The notes below the pieces were generated by a model. It saw nothing but the letters and a program-made list of their open reading frames with translations. It ran no database searches and had not been told where the DNA came from. Below, in pieces: positions 1-7,646 of a stretch of DNA of 40,999 nt. The stretch is from JBOHWJ01 sp050736615 (GTDB lineage Bacteria; Desulfobacterota; Binatia; Binatales; Binataceae), in contig JBOHWL010000066.1 in NCBI GenBank assembly GCA_050736615.1, positions 1 through 40,999 on the forward strand. The letters are read 5' to 3'. Both the position numbers and the translations under genes were made by a program. Numbering within the stretch: position 1 is the first letter of the stretch; every line of letters starts with the position of its first letter.

Positions 1-136
1 ACCGCACCACCATCCCCCCCACATTCTCGCTGCCCTCAAGCAGGTCAGGAATAGCACACCACTGGTCTTCGTCGGAACGGAACTGTTCGAGCGCGCACTC
101 GGGCGGGCTGTGGAAGGGCGAATAATCGGATGTCAT
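1..136 (-). CDS. Unrecognised protein, N-terminal 45 codons only (cut by window edge)
   Basis: An open frame starts with ATG at 136 and runs off the left edge. The visible part begins MTSDYSPFHSPPECA and is acidic and hydrophilic, with no signal peptide or membrane segment. I do not recognise the family. No in-frame ATG, GTG or TTG lies between this ATG and the upstream in-frame stop near 197, which supports the start, although no strong ribosome binding site is visible. A 24-bp inverted repeat lies about 60 bp upstream and could be its operator. Coding status rests on an open frame without homology, so confidence is moderate. Confidence 0.5.
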   Translation of the reverse strand, partial: MTSDYSPFHSPPECALEQFRSDEDQWCAIPDLLEGSENVGGMVVR

Positions 137-197
137 CGCATCATCCGTTGCCTGTGGTCTGTCGCCATCGGGCAGCTCCTCCGATGTGATAAACTGT

Positions 198-221
198 CAG
201 TTAGCGACGTTAGTCTAACTG
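198..221. promoter_or_regulatory. 24-bp inverted repeat, candidate operator
   Basis: CAGTTAG (198-204) and CTAACTG (215-221) are perfect 7-bp inverted arms around a 10-bp spacer that holds another GTTAG (209-213). It lies about 60 bp upstream of the leftward partial gene, where a repressor would bind. CTAAC/GTTAG words also occur at 1740-1744, 1761-1765 and 1810-1814, upstream of the ImmA/IrrE-XRE operon. A shared regulator is inference. Confidence 0.45.
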
Positions 222-610
222 TGGTATGGAATCAAGAGATTATTTAACGCTGAATGTTTTTTTGACATCATACTAAATCAAATAATGAACTCTTGCATTC
301 TAGATAAATAGCTACAATAATTAGTTGGCGCTTTAAAGCAACATGTGATTCGGCGAATTGAGTTCCTCCGCGACACATCGGCGGGTATTTCGGCGAGTGC
401 GTCGCCAACGAGACACGATATGCGCGAAGCAAGTGATATGCGCGAAATAGGCCGCCGCTTTGAGCGGACGGGCCATGTCGCAGGCCGGCATATCCGACGC
501 CGCATCGGCCGATCGGGCAATCACCGCGCAAAGCGATCCACGCATGTGGCGTGTGAAGACCTGCGCGCGCACTATGGCCGCAGCCGCGGTGCCGCCACCG
601 CCACGGTGCA

Positions 611-648
611 TGCCGATCGGCGCGGAGATTACTCCTGGCCGATCGGCA
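611..648. terminator. Nested hairpin downstream of the 230-aa gene
   Basis: TGCCGATCGGC (611-621) pairs perfectly with GCCGATCGGCA (638-648). Inside, GGAG (624-627) pairs with CTCC (632-635) around a 4-nt loop, separated by a 2-nt mismatch. This gives a 15-bp, very stable stem 31-68 bp beyond the stop of the leftward gene at 679. No T-tract follows on either strand, so it may be a non-canonical terminator, an RNA-stabilising hairpin or a REP-like element. Confidence 0.5.
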
Positions 649-678
649 CGCGCCGTGCTCGCTACGCTGCGTGCGGGT

Positions 679-1371
679 TCATGCCGCCAAAGTCTGAGGG
701 TTGGCAGCCGGAAGCTCACGGCGGACGCGGTCTTCACGTGGAGCGGAAAGTGGTTTGCCGCACGCCGGATAAGGGTTTTTGAAGACGAAATGGCGGTCAC
801 CATCGAGAACGTCGAAACCGCAGGCGCCAGCCTCCGTCACCACCCGCGCAAGCCGCTCTCCTTCGAGCACCATCGCCTGCACATGGATTTTGCCGCCGTC
901 CAGTGCGCGCGCGTACGGCCACTCGATAGGTTCGCCGACCCGGGCAAATCCTTTGTACATCCAGCTCAGGTTCCACGGCTTGTAAATGGGATAGACCAAA
1001 AGGGCCTCGGCTCCGAAGAGTCCGGCCAATATCCATCCCGCGTGGCGGGCCAGACGGGCGGCGCCGGGTTCCTGAGCCCACAATTCGCCGGATTCAAAAA
1101 CGGCCTCCGGGCGGTAATGACTCAAATCGGGTTTGGGATAGCTCTGGCTGAAACTGCCGAGGTCGTGCGTAACGAAACCAGCAATCATCTGATGGGGGTT
1201 GGGTCCTTCATTATCAAACAAAGCGTAGAGACGGCCGAAAGCGAGATGCACTTCGCCGATAACCGAGTGTTTGGTTTCCGAGAATCCGGCGCCTCGTGTC
1301 ATCCTGGCCTGAACCAGATTATGCGTGAAGAGCCGCTTCTCTTCATCGGTGTTGAGCCGTCGCAATTCCAT
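679..1371 (-). CDS. Conserved-looking protein of unknown function, 230 aa
   Basis: The start is chosen at ATG 1371 because an ideal AGGAGG lies just upstream. A longer frame reaching 1407 would place that site inside the coding region. The protein begins MELRRLNTDEEKRLF and has a mixed alpha/beta composition with many aromatic residues in the middle. It has no signal peptide and only a weak hydrophobic patch (HAGWILAGLFGAEALLVYP). I do not recognise a family; a compact acyltransferase-like fold is possible but unsupported. A competing rightward frame (460-1449) covers the same DNA but has neither a ribosome binding site nor a recognisable domain. The gene stands alone, divergent from the ImmA/IrrE operon, with a hairpin after its stop. 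Confidence 0.75.
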   Translation of the reverse strand: MELRRLNTDEEKRLFTHNLVQARMTRGAGFSETKHSVIGEVHLAFGRLYALFDNEGPNPHQMIAGFVTHDLGSFSQSYPKPDLSHYRPEAVFESGELWAQEPGAARLARHAGWILAGLFGAEALLVYPIYKPWNLSWMYKGFARVGEPIEWPYARALDGGKIHVQAMVLEGERLARVVTEAGACGFDVLDGDRHFVFKNPYPACGKPLSAPREDRVRRELPAANPQTLAA

Positions 1372-1870
1372 TATGGTCCTCCTGCGAGGGCGTCTACGCG
1401 CCCTCAAAATATATTCGTCGGGAATATTCCACCGATGTCATGCGCATAAGCGCCAAAGTGTTTGGCCCGCACGAGCGTGCCGGCAAGAGCTTGTTATTGC
1501 CACGGGCGGGCAACAGCGCAACCCGTCAAGGGCCGCGAGCAATTGCGCCCGGCGCCTCTTGAATCTTGGCTTTATGGTATGCGAGGCGAAGCAACCGATC
1601 CGCCGCTCACCTCCTTTCGAGCAGGAGACTCGAGGCCGGCGGGCGCCACGATGTGCGCATGGCCGGATCGTTGACGCGGGAGCGCGTTGGCCAGTTCCGG
1701 GCTATCCAATGGGGCCGTCTCACCCATGATGAGCGTTCGCTAACTGTTTGTTGTACTAGCCTAACCTGACCGTTGTCGGACACAACTTGCTTAATAGCGC
1801 TAGCTAGCGGTTAGTTGCAAATCGGCGGCGCGTCAATAATAATAGGCTGCAAAGTTTTCGGCGCGGACCA
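1372..1870. other. Divergent intergenic region, no gene seen
   Basis: About 500 bp between the leftward 230-aa gene and the rightward peptidase gene. Short frames here have no family resemblance or ribosome binding site. The AT-richer right half (about 1735-1830) holds several CTAAC/GTTAG words and a perfect 12-bp palindrome, so it probably carries the promoter and control sites of the peptidase-regulator operon. Confidence 0.6.
1798..1809. promoter_or_regulatory. Perfect 12-bp palindrome upstream of immA-like gene
   Basis: CGCTAGCTAGCG is a perfect palindrome about 60 bp upstream of the peptidase start and is followed directly by GTTAG (1810-1814). Its position suits autoregulation by the XRE protein of the same operon, which is inference. 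Confidence 0.4.
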
Positions 1871-2674
1871 ATGATTGCCAAAACGAGCAAAGTCGACCGT
1901 GTAATTGCGCAAGTTCTGAGCCGCGCCTGTGACAGCACGCTGGGCCAGATGCAATCGTGGCGCAAGCCGGAGCCTGATATTCGCTGCGTGGTCCGCAGCG
2001 ATTATGTGCGCAGCGTCCGCAGTTATCTCGATTATCGCGGACTTAGCCTGATGGTCGGCGCGTTCGCGCGAATTGAACCGGGCTTCAATCGCGAACCCAT
2101 CGCGGCGAACAAGTCGATTAATTGGCTGGAAGATTTCGCGGAGCGCTTGCGCGTGCATTTCAAGGCCGCGCCGTTTGCCGGCACTGAAGGATTGGCCCTG
2201 CGTGGTTTCTATGTTACGCGTGGACGCGCGGCGCTCAAGCGGCCTTTGATCTATGTCAACACCGCACATCATCCAACCGCGGTTTCGGCTACTTTTTGTC
2301 ATGAATTTGGCCATCATTTGAGTTCCGAGTTATTTGGCCCGCAAAAGGAGCCGGTGCATTTTTTCATCGACGCTGACTATGCCGCTCATCTAAAGGAGCC
2401 GCATGAGTTGGCCGCTGACGCGATGGTCAGCCTGGCTGCGTATCCGCAGCCGCTGGCACGCAAAATCTTCCCCGCCGAGTGGAACTGGGGTCTGGTCGCG
2501 CGCGCGCGCAATCTGCCTGAAGCGGCGCTGAACGAAGTGCGCGCGCACATCCGGCGCTTTTATGGCTTCGATCTGATGGAACGGATTCCAGCCAACCAGC
2601 GGCTGCATTACTTATCCGGCATGATTCATTACGCAAAATTACGTTGGGCGTTGTTAGCAGAGTATGACTTATGA
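1871..2674 (+). CDS. ImmA/IrrE-family metallo-endopeptidase
   Basis: A 267-aa cytoplasmic zinc peptidase of the IrrE/ImmA (COG2856) group. The zinc motif HEFGH is at residues 144-148. A second helix, HELAAD (178-183), carries the likely third ligand E179, matching the E..A.. pattern of the family. In known systems such peptidases cleave a partner XRE repressor and so switch on target genes (ImmA on ImmR in ICEBs1, IrrE/PprI on DdrO in Deinococcus). The N-terminal ~100 residues show no recognised domain. The downstream regulator overlaps by 4 bp (ATGA), so the two are translationally coupled and probably function together. No strong Shine-Dalgarno precedes ATG 1871; a later start (ATG at residue 27) is possible. 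No integrase or phage gene is nearby. Confidence 0.88.
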   Translation: MIAKTSKVDRVIAQVLSRACDSTLGQMQSWRKPEPDIRCVVRSDYVRSVRSYLDYRGLSLMVGAFARIEPGFNREPIAANKSINWLEDFAERLRVHFKAAPFAGTEGLALRGFYVTRGRAALKRPLIYVNTAHHPTAVSATFCHEFGHHLSSELFGPQKEPVHFFIDADYAAHLKEPHELAADAMVSLAAYPQPLARKIFPAEWNWGLVARARNLPEAALNEVRAHIRRFYGFDLMERIPANQRLHYLSGMIHYAKLRWALLAEYDL

Positions 2675-3108
2675 AGAAAAAGAGTCTGGGTCCAGTCCTC
2701 AAACGGCAACGCGAGGCGTTGGCGCTAACTCAGCGTGAGTTGGCGCGCAAGCTGAACGTCAAGCCAAGTCACGTGGCCTATCTCGAGAACGATCGGCGCC
2801 GGCCGTCGCTGACACTGCTCAGCCGGATTGCCGACGTGCTCGGGCTGGAGAAGGAGCCCTTGTTCCTTCTGGCGCATCCCGAGGTCAGTTCCTTGCTCAG
2901 CTCGCGGCGTGAAGCCTCCGAGCCACGCAAACCGGATCAGGCCTGGCGCGACTTTTCCGGCAATAAGGCCTTGCTCGCGCGGCACAACGTCAATTCGCGG
3001 GAATTGCGCGTGTTGTCGCAGGTCAACCTGCTGGGCAAGGTCACCGCGCCACGACATTTTCTGTTTATTCTCAACGCCATCCGGCAGGCGGTCGAAGAAG
3101 AAGATTGA
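2671..3108 (+). CDS. XRE-family transcriptional regulator
   Basis: A 145-aa protein with an N-terminal Cro/C1-type helix-turn-helix at about residues 8-62, including LTQRELARKLNV and the recognition-helix segment KPSHVAYLENDRRRPS. The C-terminal ~60 residues form a separate segment that may dimerise or serve as the cleavage target. The start overlaps the stop of the ImmA/IrrE peptidase gene by 4 bp. By analogy to ImmR/ImmA and DdrO/IrrE pairs it is probably a repressor inactivated by its neighbour. Its target genes are not evident; the palindromic sites upstream of the operon suggest autoregulation. Unlike in most mobile elements, the peptidase gene comes first here. Confidence 0.88.
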   Translation: MKKKSLGPVLKRQREALALTQRELARKLNVKPSHVAYLENDRRRPSLTLLSRIADVLGLEKEPLFLLAHPEVSSLLSSRREASEPRKPDQAWRDFSGNKALLARHNVNSRELRVLSQVNLLGKVTAPRHFLFILNAIRQAVEEED

Positions 3109-3359
3109 CCTCAAGGGGCGGCCGATTACCTCGAAAGTGGTGTTAGGGGCTGCCGCCAGCACGATTGCCGGTGCTTCCAAGGCCGGCGCTTCGCCAGAAT
3201 GACGCGCCGCTTGTCGTCGCGCCGTTCTGGTCCTATCCTATCCTCATGTACTCAGCGATTTTTTCAACAGGAATGAAGATCGCCCATTTTCTCCCGCCCG
3301 CAGTTGGTGTAAGCCAAGAATATAACTGACCGTCGTCCCTTCGTGGAGTGGAGGCGCGA

Positions 3360-3713
3360 ATGGCTGGCGACAATGTCTCCCGCCGGCTGATCAGATTTTG
3401 GTGGGTAGTAGCCTTCGTATTCGGTGCTGTACTAGGCACCGTCTCGACGGTTGTAGTCGGCCCGCGCAATGCGATTTGGATGATCACCACTTTCGGCTTG
3501 ATTGCCGGGGCTGTGGTCGCCGTGGTCGAGCTAGGTGGTGAGCGGCCGGCTTATGTTAATCGCGCTCTGAGCCGCCCTTGGTTTACCCCGGCCCGTGCCA
3601 GGATCAAACCCGCTCAGCATAAGCCGACCAAGGACAAACCACCGGCACGACGCGGGCAACTACACGCCGTCACGGGCAAAAAGATCGCCGATCCGCCGTC
3701 TCGGGGTTCCTGA
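3360..3713 (+). CDS. Small two-helix inner-membrane protein
   Basis: 117 aa from ATG 3360, preceded by GGAGG at suitable spacing; a GTG 12 bp earlier is in frame but less well placed. Two hydrophobic segments lie at about residues 14-33 and 41-59, followed by a basic, proline- and lysine-rich cytoplasmic-type tail of ~50 residues (RIKPAQHKPTKDKPPARR). No family recognised. A basic tail on a two-helix membrane anchor could bind a nucleic acid or an acidic partner, but this is speculation. It stands alone between the regulator gene and the DUF1326 gene. Confidence 0.65.
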   Translation: MAGDNVSRRLIRFWWVVAFVFGAVLGTVSTVVVGPRNAIWMITTFGLIAGAVVAVVELGGERPAYVNRALSRPWFTPARARIKPAQHKPTKDKPPARRGQLHAVTGKKIADPPSRGS

Positions 3714-3875
3714 CAGTCGGTTAATTGCCGCACTGACATCGTTCGGCCCGACACGGTCCGGGGCGCGCTTTGGGTGACTGGCTTGCCGCCACCGCAGTGT
3801 GCAAAAATCCGGCATCACCGCTGAAGGTGGCGGCGATAATCGTATAATCATTCGTCAAGGGTGGAGAATTTGGTC

Positions 3876-4493
3876 ATGGCCAATACGAACGAAGGCTGGC
3901 GAATCGAGGGCACTTATTTCGAATCGTGCAACTGCGAGCTTTTATGTCCGTGTTTGTTAACTCATGCGCAAGCACGGCCGACCGAGGGACACTGCGACGT
4001 GGTTCTGGCAATCCATGTCAGCTGCGGCAATTATGGCCGGACCGAAATTTCGGGACTCAGCGCGGTCCAGGCGCTGACCACCCCGGGGCCGATGTCGCAG
4101 GGCGGTGGAACTTTGGCGGTTTATATCGATAGCCGTGCCAGCACTGATCAACGCGCGGCGATGGAGGCGATTTTCACCGGTAATGCGGGTGGACCGCCGT
4201 CGTTGATGAGCGGCATGATCGCGAATCGGCTACCCACCAAGACAGCCGCCATCTCGTTTAGTGAAGACGGCCGCAAATGGCAGGTCTCCATCCCGGATGT
4301 CACCGAGGTCACGGTCGAAGGTGTGGTTGGAGCTGGCAACCAGGTCGTTTGGCTCGAGAATGTCGGCCATCCGTTCTCGCGCCGACTGGCGGCGGCCAAG
4401 GGTACCAGCAGTCACTACCGTGACCATTCGATGAACTTCGATAATTCCGGCCGCAACGGCCATTTCTCGGCAATCAACTGGTCAAACGCCTAG
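3876..4493 (+). CDS. DUF1326 protein, cysteine-rich putative metal-binding protein
   Basis: A 205-aa protein of the DUF1326 family. The start is ATG 3876 with GGAG upstream; the frame also contains an earlier GTG at 3861. The hallmark cysteine cluster is near the N-terminus: SCNCELLCPC with C18, C20, C24 and C26. A further Cys lies in HVSCGNYG. Family members are beta-rich and of uncertain biochemical role; the CxC...CxC arrangement suggests binding of a soft metal such as copper or zinc. The next gene encodes a DUF2182 membrane protein, a pairing seen in many bacteria, so the two probably act together in metal handling at the membrane. The gap between them is 70 bp and the start of the second is a GTG. 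Confidence 0.85.
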   Translation: MANTNEGWRIEGTYFESCNCELLCPCLLTHAQARPTEGHCDVVLAIHVSCGNYGRTEISGLSAVQALTTPGPMSQGGGTLAVYIDSRASTDQRAAMEAIFTGNAGGPPSLMSGMIANRLPTKTAAISFSEDGRKWQVSIPDVTEVTVEGVVGAGNQVVWLENVGHPFSRRLAAAKGTSSHYRDHSMNFDNSGRNGHFSAINWSNA

Positions 4494-4563
4494 CTTCGCC
4501 CTGCGGCCTCAACCGCCGGCTGCGGCGCATGGCAAGGCTGTTCATCCAGGAAGGCGCACTGCC

Positions 4564-5361
4564 GTGCCAACGGCCTCTGAAACCACGCGCACCGCCACGG
4601 ACCGGATCATCGATTGGCCGCCGCTGGAATTGCGCGCGCGGGTGGTGATTTGGGCCGGACTCGGCACGATCACACTTCTGGCCTGGCTCTACCTTATCCG
4701 GATGCCGATGACGCCGGGAGACCTGGGCGTCGCCGGTGCGCGGATAGCCGCGCTGATGCCTCCCGAATGGGCGCAGGTCTGGCTCACCTTCATGATGTGG
4801 GCGGTGATGATGGTGGCAATGATGGTGCCGAGCGCGGCGCCGATGATCACGACCTACGCCCGCATCGCGCAGTCGCGTGCAAGCGCGACTCACCGCGTCT
4901 GGCTGTTCGCATTCGGCTATATCGTCGTATGGATTATCTTCAGCGCCGGCGCAACCGCCGCCCAGATGGAACTCCGGCGCCTTGCCCTTGTCGACAACGC
5001 GCTGAGCGTCGCACCGATTGCGGGAGGCGTAATCCTGGCCGTCGCCGGAATCTACCAGCTCACGCCATTAAAAGAGGCTTGCCTGGGCGGATGCCGCTCG
5101 CCAATCGGTTTTTTTATGACGCAATGGCGTGAAGGCGGTGGTGGTGCGTTCAAGATGGGCCTCAGACATGGCGCACTATGCGTGGGATGCTGTTGGATGC
5201 TGATGGCGCTCCTGTTCGTCGCGGGAGTGATGAACCTGCTGTGGATAGCCGCGATTAGCGCGTTCGTACTGCTCGAAAAGGCGCTTCCCCAAGGACGTAC
5301 AGTCAGCAAAGTGGCAGGTGTGGCGCTAATCGCGATGGGGATTGCGGTGGCGTTAAGCTGA
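4564..5361 (+). CDS. DUF2182 polytopic membrane protein
   Basis: A 265-aa integral membrane protein of the DUF2182 family, often annotated as a predicted metal-binding membrane protein. About six to seven hydrophobic segments are visible, including a methionine-rich helix (FMMWAVMMVAMMVPS, about residues 77-91). Paired cysteine motifs occur in KEACLGGCRSP and GALCVGCCWMLM. These Met and Cys clusters within or near membrane helices are what one expects for a soft-metal site. The start is GTG at 4564. It follows the DUF1326 gene on the same strand, and the pair is probably one transcription unit. No transporter ATPase is adjacent. The metal and reaction are unknown. Confidence 0.86.
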   Translation: MPTASETTRTATDRIIDWPPLELRARVVIWAGLGTITLLAWLYLIRMPMTPGDLGVAGARIAALMPPEWAQVWLTFMMWAVMMVAMMVPSAAPMITTYARIAQSRASATHRVWLFAFGYIVVWIIFSAGATAAQMELRRLALVDNALSVAPIAGGVILAVAGIYQLTPLKEACLGGCRSPIGFFMTQWREGGGGAFKMGLRHGALCVGCCWMLMALLFVAGVMNLLWIAAISAFVLLEKALPQGRTVSKVAGVALIAMGIAVALS

Positions 5362-5382
5362 CGCGAAGATGCTCGAATTTCA

Positions 5383-5949
5383 ATGACGCGCTTCTCTCAA
5401 GAATCGAGCGGCGGCCTGCTCTACACGATCGGCCATTCGACTCATCCCATCGGGGAATTTCTCGGGCTCCTGCGCATGCACGATATTCAAGTGCTTGCCG
5501 ATGTGCGTTCGTTTCCGAGTTCGCGGAAATGGCCGCACTTCAACCAGGCGGAGCTCAGCCGGGCGGTCGAGGATGACGGTGCCGAGTATCGCTGGTTTGC
5601 CAGTCTGGGTGGCCGGCGCAATTTGAAGCGTCCCGATTCCCCCCATACAGCCTGGCAACACCCCGCTTTCCATTCCTACGCGGACTATGCGGATACGCCA
5701 GAATTCGAACAGGGTCTGACCGAGCTGACGCGGCTTGCGGAACTCCGCACCGCAATCATGTGCTCGGAGGGACTGTGGTGGCGCTGCCATCGGCGCATCA
5801 TCTCCGACCACCTGACGGTGCGCGGATGGCGGGTGTTACACATCATGCCCGATGGAAAAACGAGCGAGCATCGGATGACGGAATTCGCATCGGTGCGCGA
5901 CGGCCGTTTAATCTACGATGGCGGGCCGCTGCGGCTCGATTTGAAATGA
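5383..5949 (+). CDS. DUF488 family protein
   Basis: A 188-aa cytoplasmic protein with all the landmarks of DUF488. These are TIGHST near residue 18, LADVRSFPSSR, the SLGGRR turn, and the C-terminal MCSEGLWWRCHRRIISD with paired Cys and CHR. The biochemical role of DUF488 is not established; the conserved Cys/His/Arg residues suggest a nucleic-acid- or nucleotide-related enzyme, but this is inference. It lies 21 bp after the DUF2182 gene and may be co-transcribed. It converges with the c-type lipoprotein gene, the stops being only 9 bp apart. Confidence 0.88.
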   Translation: MTRFSQESSGGLLYTIGHSTHPIGEFLGLLRMHDIQVLADVRSFPSSRKWPHFNQAELSRAVEDDGAEYRWFASLGGRRNLKRPDSPHTAWQHPAFHSYADYADTPEFEQGLTELTRLAELRTAIMCSEGLWWRCHRRIISDHLTVRGWRVLHIMPDGKTSEHRMTEFASVRDGRLIYDGGPLRLDLK

Positions 5950-5958
5950 CGTCGCCTT

Positions 5959-6288
5959 TCAATCCTTGCCCGCGTGGCGCTGAAGATAAGCGAGAATGGT
6001 GGTCCGCTGCTGGGCGGTGAGCGGCGGCTGACCCGCCGCGACGATCCTTCCCTCCATCATTTTGACTTGCTGTTGCCACATCGCGGCAGTCAGTGCGCGC
6101 GGATCATACGGCCGATGGCATACGCCACATCGCTGCACATAGACCTGTTCCGCCGCCGACCCGGTTTCTGGCAATGGACGCCGCGCGCATCCGGCGGCAG
6201 TAATAGCCAGGGCCGCACCCAAGGCAATTGCCAACAGATAGCGGCGGTTTTGAAACCTGAAACCTGCAATCCTCATTTTCATTGCCAT
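5959..6288 (-). CDS. Monoheme c-type cytochrome lipoprotein
   Basis: A 109-aa exported protein. A basic N-terminus and a hydrophobic stretch (LLAIALGAALAITA) end in the lipobox AAGC with C34, so it is probably lipid-anchored on the periplasmic side. One heme-attachment motif, CGVCH, lies at residues 54-58. Methionines in the following helix (M70, M77 or M78) can supply the distal ligand. The C-terminus PLTAQQRTTILAYLQRHAGKD resembles the last helix of small class I cytochromes that sense or shuttle electrons. No oxidase or reductase is beside it. Several ATG codons lie close together at the start (residues 1, 3 and 5), so the exact start is uncertain. Confidence 0.85.
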   Translation of the reverse strand: MAMKMRIAGFRFQNRRYLLAIALGAALAITAAGCARRPLPETGSAAEQVYVQRCGVCHRPYDPRALTAAMWQQQVKMMEGRIVAAGQPPLTAQQRTTILAYLQRHAGKD

Positions 6289-6445
6289 CGTCGCGCAACC
6301 GTACTTGGAAACCTCCGCACAAGTTCTTTTTTCATTCTTTAACGCGGCGCGCGGACGGGTTGGGCTGAACCCGACTCAGACTCGTTCGGCTCCGCTTCGG
6401 TCCGCCAAGTATGCTCGCCTCGCCGGCGGGGCTTCGTGGTGCGGT

Positions 6446-6649
6446 TCAGCGGCCGCCGCCATCGCCGGTATGTGTCCGCCATCTCAGCCGCGTAAGCAAC
6501 CGGCCGACATACCAGGCCGCGACCACAAGCGCCATCCATTCGATTTCCTTGAACCAGTATTGATCGAACGCAACCAGATATCCGAAGACGAAAAACGCCG
6601 CGATTAGCGCCAGTGCCGCATATCCCGCCATGCCAGCGAACTTTCTCAC
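6446..6649 (-). CDS. Small two-helix membrane protein
   Basis: 67 aa with two hydrophobic segments (AALALIAAFFVFGYLVAF and WMALVVAAWYVGRLL) and a basic C-terminus. No family recognised. Its ATG overlaps the stop of the HIT gene by 4 bp (6646-6649), the clearest evidence that it is translated and belongs to the dCMP deaminase-HIT operon. A link to nucleotide metabolism is only by association. Confidence 0.7.
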   Translation of the reverse strand: MRKFAGMAGYAALALIAAFFVFGYLVAFDQYWFKEIEWMALVVAAWYVGRLLTRLRWRTHTGDGGGR

Positions 6650-7128
6650 GGCAGCCGCGAGGCCGGGAGCAAACGGCCGAGTTCGTTCCGCAGCGCATCA
6701 ATCAAAGAGCGACGCTCAGCATCCGGCAGCGGCACCTTGCGCTCGCTTTCGGGGCGAGCCCATACCGGCTCCAGACGGCGCGGGTCGCGGGCCTGGCGCG
6801 GGAATAGGTGCCAATGCACGTGCGGCTCCTGGTTTCCCAGACATTCGTAGTTCAGCTTTGACGGCTTGGTGACATTCCAGATAGCCTCGCCCAACTTTAT
6901 CAACTCATCAAACAGGCCGAGGGCATCCGCGCGCTCGAGCAGATGAAGTTCGGTCACGTGCCGCTTGGCCAGCATCACGCAATAGCCGCGATAGAATTGC
7001 GCGTCGCCGAGAATCACCCAGCTATGCGGCAATTCCGCAACCGTATGCAACTTACCCGCGGCGGCGCGCTCGATGAGTTCGCATATGCCGCATGCGGACG
7101 CACTCGGAGGTTCCGCTCCCGCCGTCAT
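6646..7128 (-). CDS. HIT-family nucleotide hydrolase/transferase
   Basis: 160 aa with the histidine-triad signature HVHWHLFPR, H103, H105 and H107 being the triad. HIT proteins hydrolyse or transfer nucleotide phosphoramidates and dinucleoside polyphosphates. The N-terminus has a CGIC pair (C13, C16) of the kind found in HIT proteins with a structural zinc. The start overlaps the stop of the dCMP deaminase gene by 4 bp and its stop overlaps the next small gene by 4 bp, giving three translationally coupled genes. The context suggests nucleotide salvage or housekeeping. The substrate cannot be read from the sequence. Confidence 0.9.
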   Translation of the reverse strand: MTAGAEPPSASACGICELIERAAAGKLHTVAELPHSWVILGDAQFYRGYCVMLAKRHVTELHLLERADALGLFDELIKLGEAIWNVTKPSKLNYECLGNQEPHVHWHLFPRQARDPRRLEPVWARPESERKVPLPDAERRSLIDALRNELGRLLPASRLP

Positions 7129-7607
7129 GACGATGTCTCCGGAGCGGTCTCGGGCACAACGCGGATAAGCCTGACACGGGCGTATTTCAGCAAGTCGGCG
7201 ACCGTATGAAGCTTGTATTCCTTTTCGTAATAGACGCTGCTGATGCCGGTATTGATCAGCACCTTCATGCAGTGGATGCAGGGCGTGTGGGTGACATAGA
7301 CGTCGGCGTCGCGAATCGCACTGCCGTTACGCGCCGCCTGGGTAATCGCGTTGATCTCGGCATGGATGGTGCGATAGCAGTTCTGTTCGAGTTCACCATC
7401 CGGAGTGCGTGATTCGTAGATCAGGCAGCCCACTTCAGTGCAATGCGGCAAAGCGGCCGGCGAACCATTGTAGCCGGTGGCCAGAATGCTGCGGTCGCGC
7501 ACAATTACCGCGCCCACCTTGGCCCGCAAACAGGTCGATCGCTCCGCCACCACGCGCGTGATGGTCATGAAGTATTGGTCCCAGCTAGGTCGATGGCCGC
7601 TTCTCAA
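7125..7607 (-). CDS. Deoxycytidylate (dCMP) deaminase family enzyme
   Basis: 160 aa of the zinc cytidine/deoxycytidylate deaminase family. The catalytic motif is HAE (H82, E84) and the zinc cysteines are in PCIHC (C110, C113). An N-terminal SWDQYFMTITRVVAERSTC and TGYNGSP are typical of dCMP deaminases (ComEB-like), which convert dCMP to dUMP for dTTP synthesis. The cysteine- and histidine-containing insert HCTEVGC corresponds to the extra zinc site of this family. The start appears to be TTG at 7607, with GGAG 8 bp upstream; the next ATG, at residue 14, would remove the conserved SWDQYF. It is the first gene of a coupled operon with the HIT protein. Confidence 0.92.
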   Translation of the reverse strand: MRSGHRPSWDQYFMTITRVVAERSTCLRAKVGAVIVRDRSILATGYNGSPAALPHCTEVGCLIYESRTPDGELEQNCYRTIHAEINAITQAARNGSAIRDADVYVTHTPCIHCMKVLINTGISSVYYEKEYKLHTVADLLKYARVRLIRVVPETAPETSS

Positions 7608-7646
7608 CAGTGATACTCCACGAATTGCGAGACCTTGAACCGCGGG

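Larger units (their letters stand above)
137..678. other. Gene-free stretch, partly AT-rich
   Basis: About 540 bp with no convincing gene. The part from about 195 to 345 is clearly more AT-rich than the surroundings, as expected for a promoter region. The rest is GC-rich and has open frames on several strands that overlap and resemble no family. It contains the inverted repeat at 198-221 and the strong hairpin at 611-648, listed separately. Confidence 0.6.

Noticed and set aside
333..803. Leftward open frame of 156 codons overlapping the 3' end of the 230-aa gene
   Set aside because: It is arginine/alanine-rich low-complexity translation with no start signal, and it overlaps a better supported gene in another frame.
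460..1449. Long rightward open frame of 329 codons
   Set aside because: It lies antisense to the 230-aa leftward gene, which has an ideal AGGAGG. The rightward frame has no ribosome binding site and no recognisable domain.
1871..3108. Integrative element or phage module suggested by the ImmA/XRE pair
   Set aside because: No integrase, excisionase, structural phage genes or attachment-type repeats are seen around it.
3194..3230. CCAGAA...TTCTGG inverted repeat as a terminator of the XRE gene
   Set aside because: The arms are only 6 bp with a 25-nt spacer and no T-tract; this is too weak to list.
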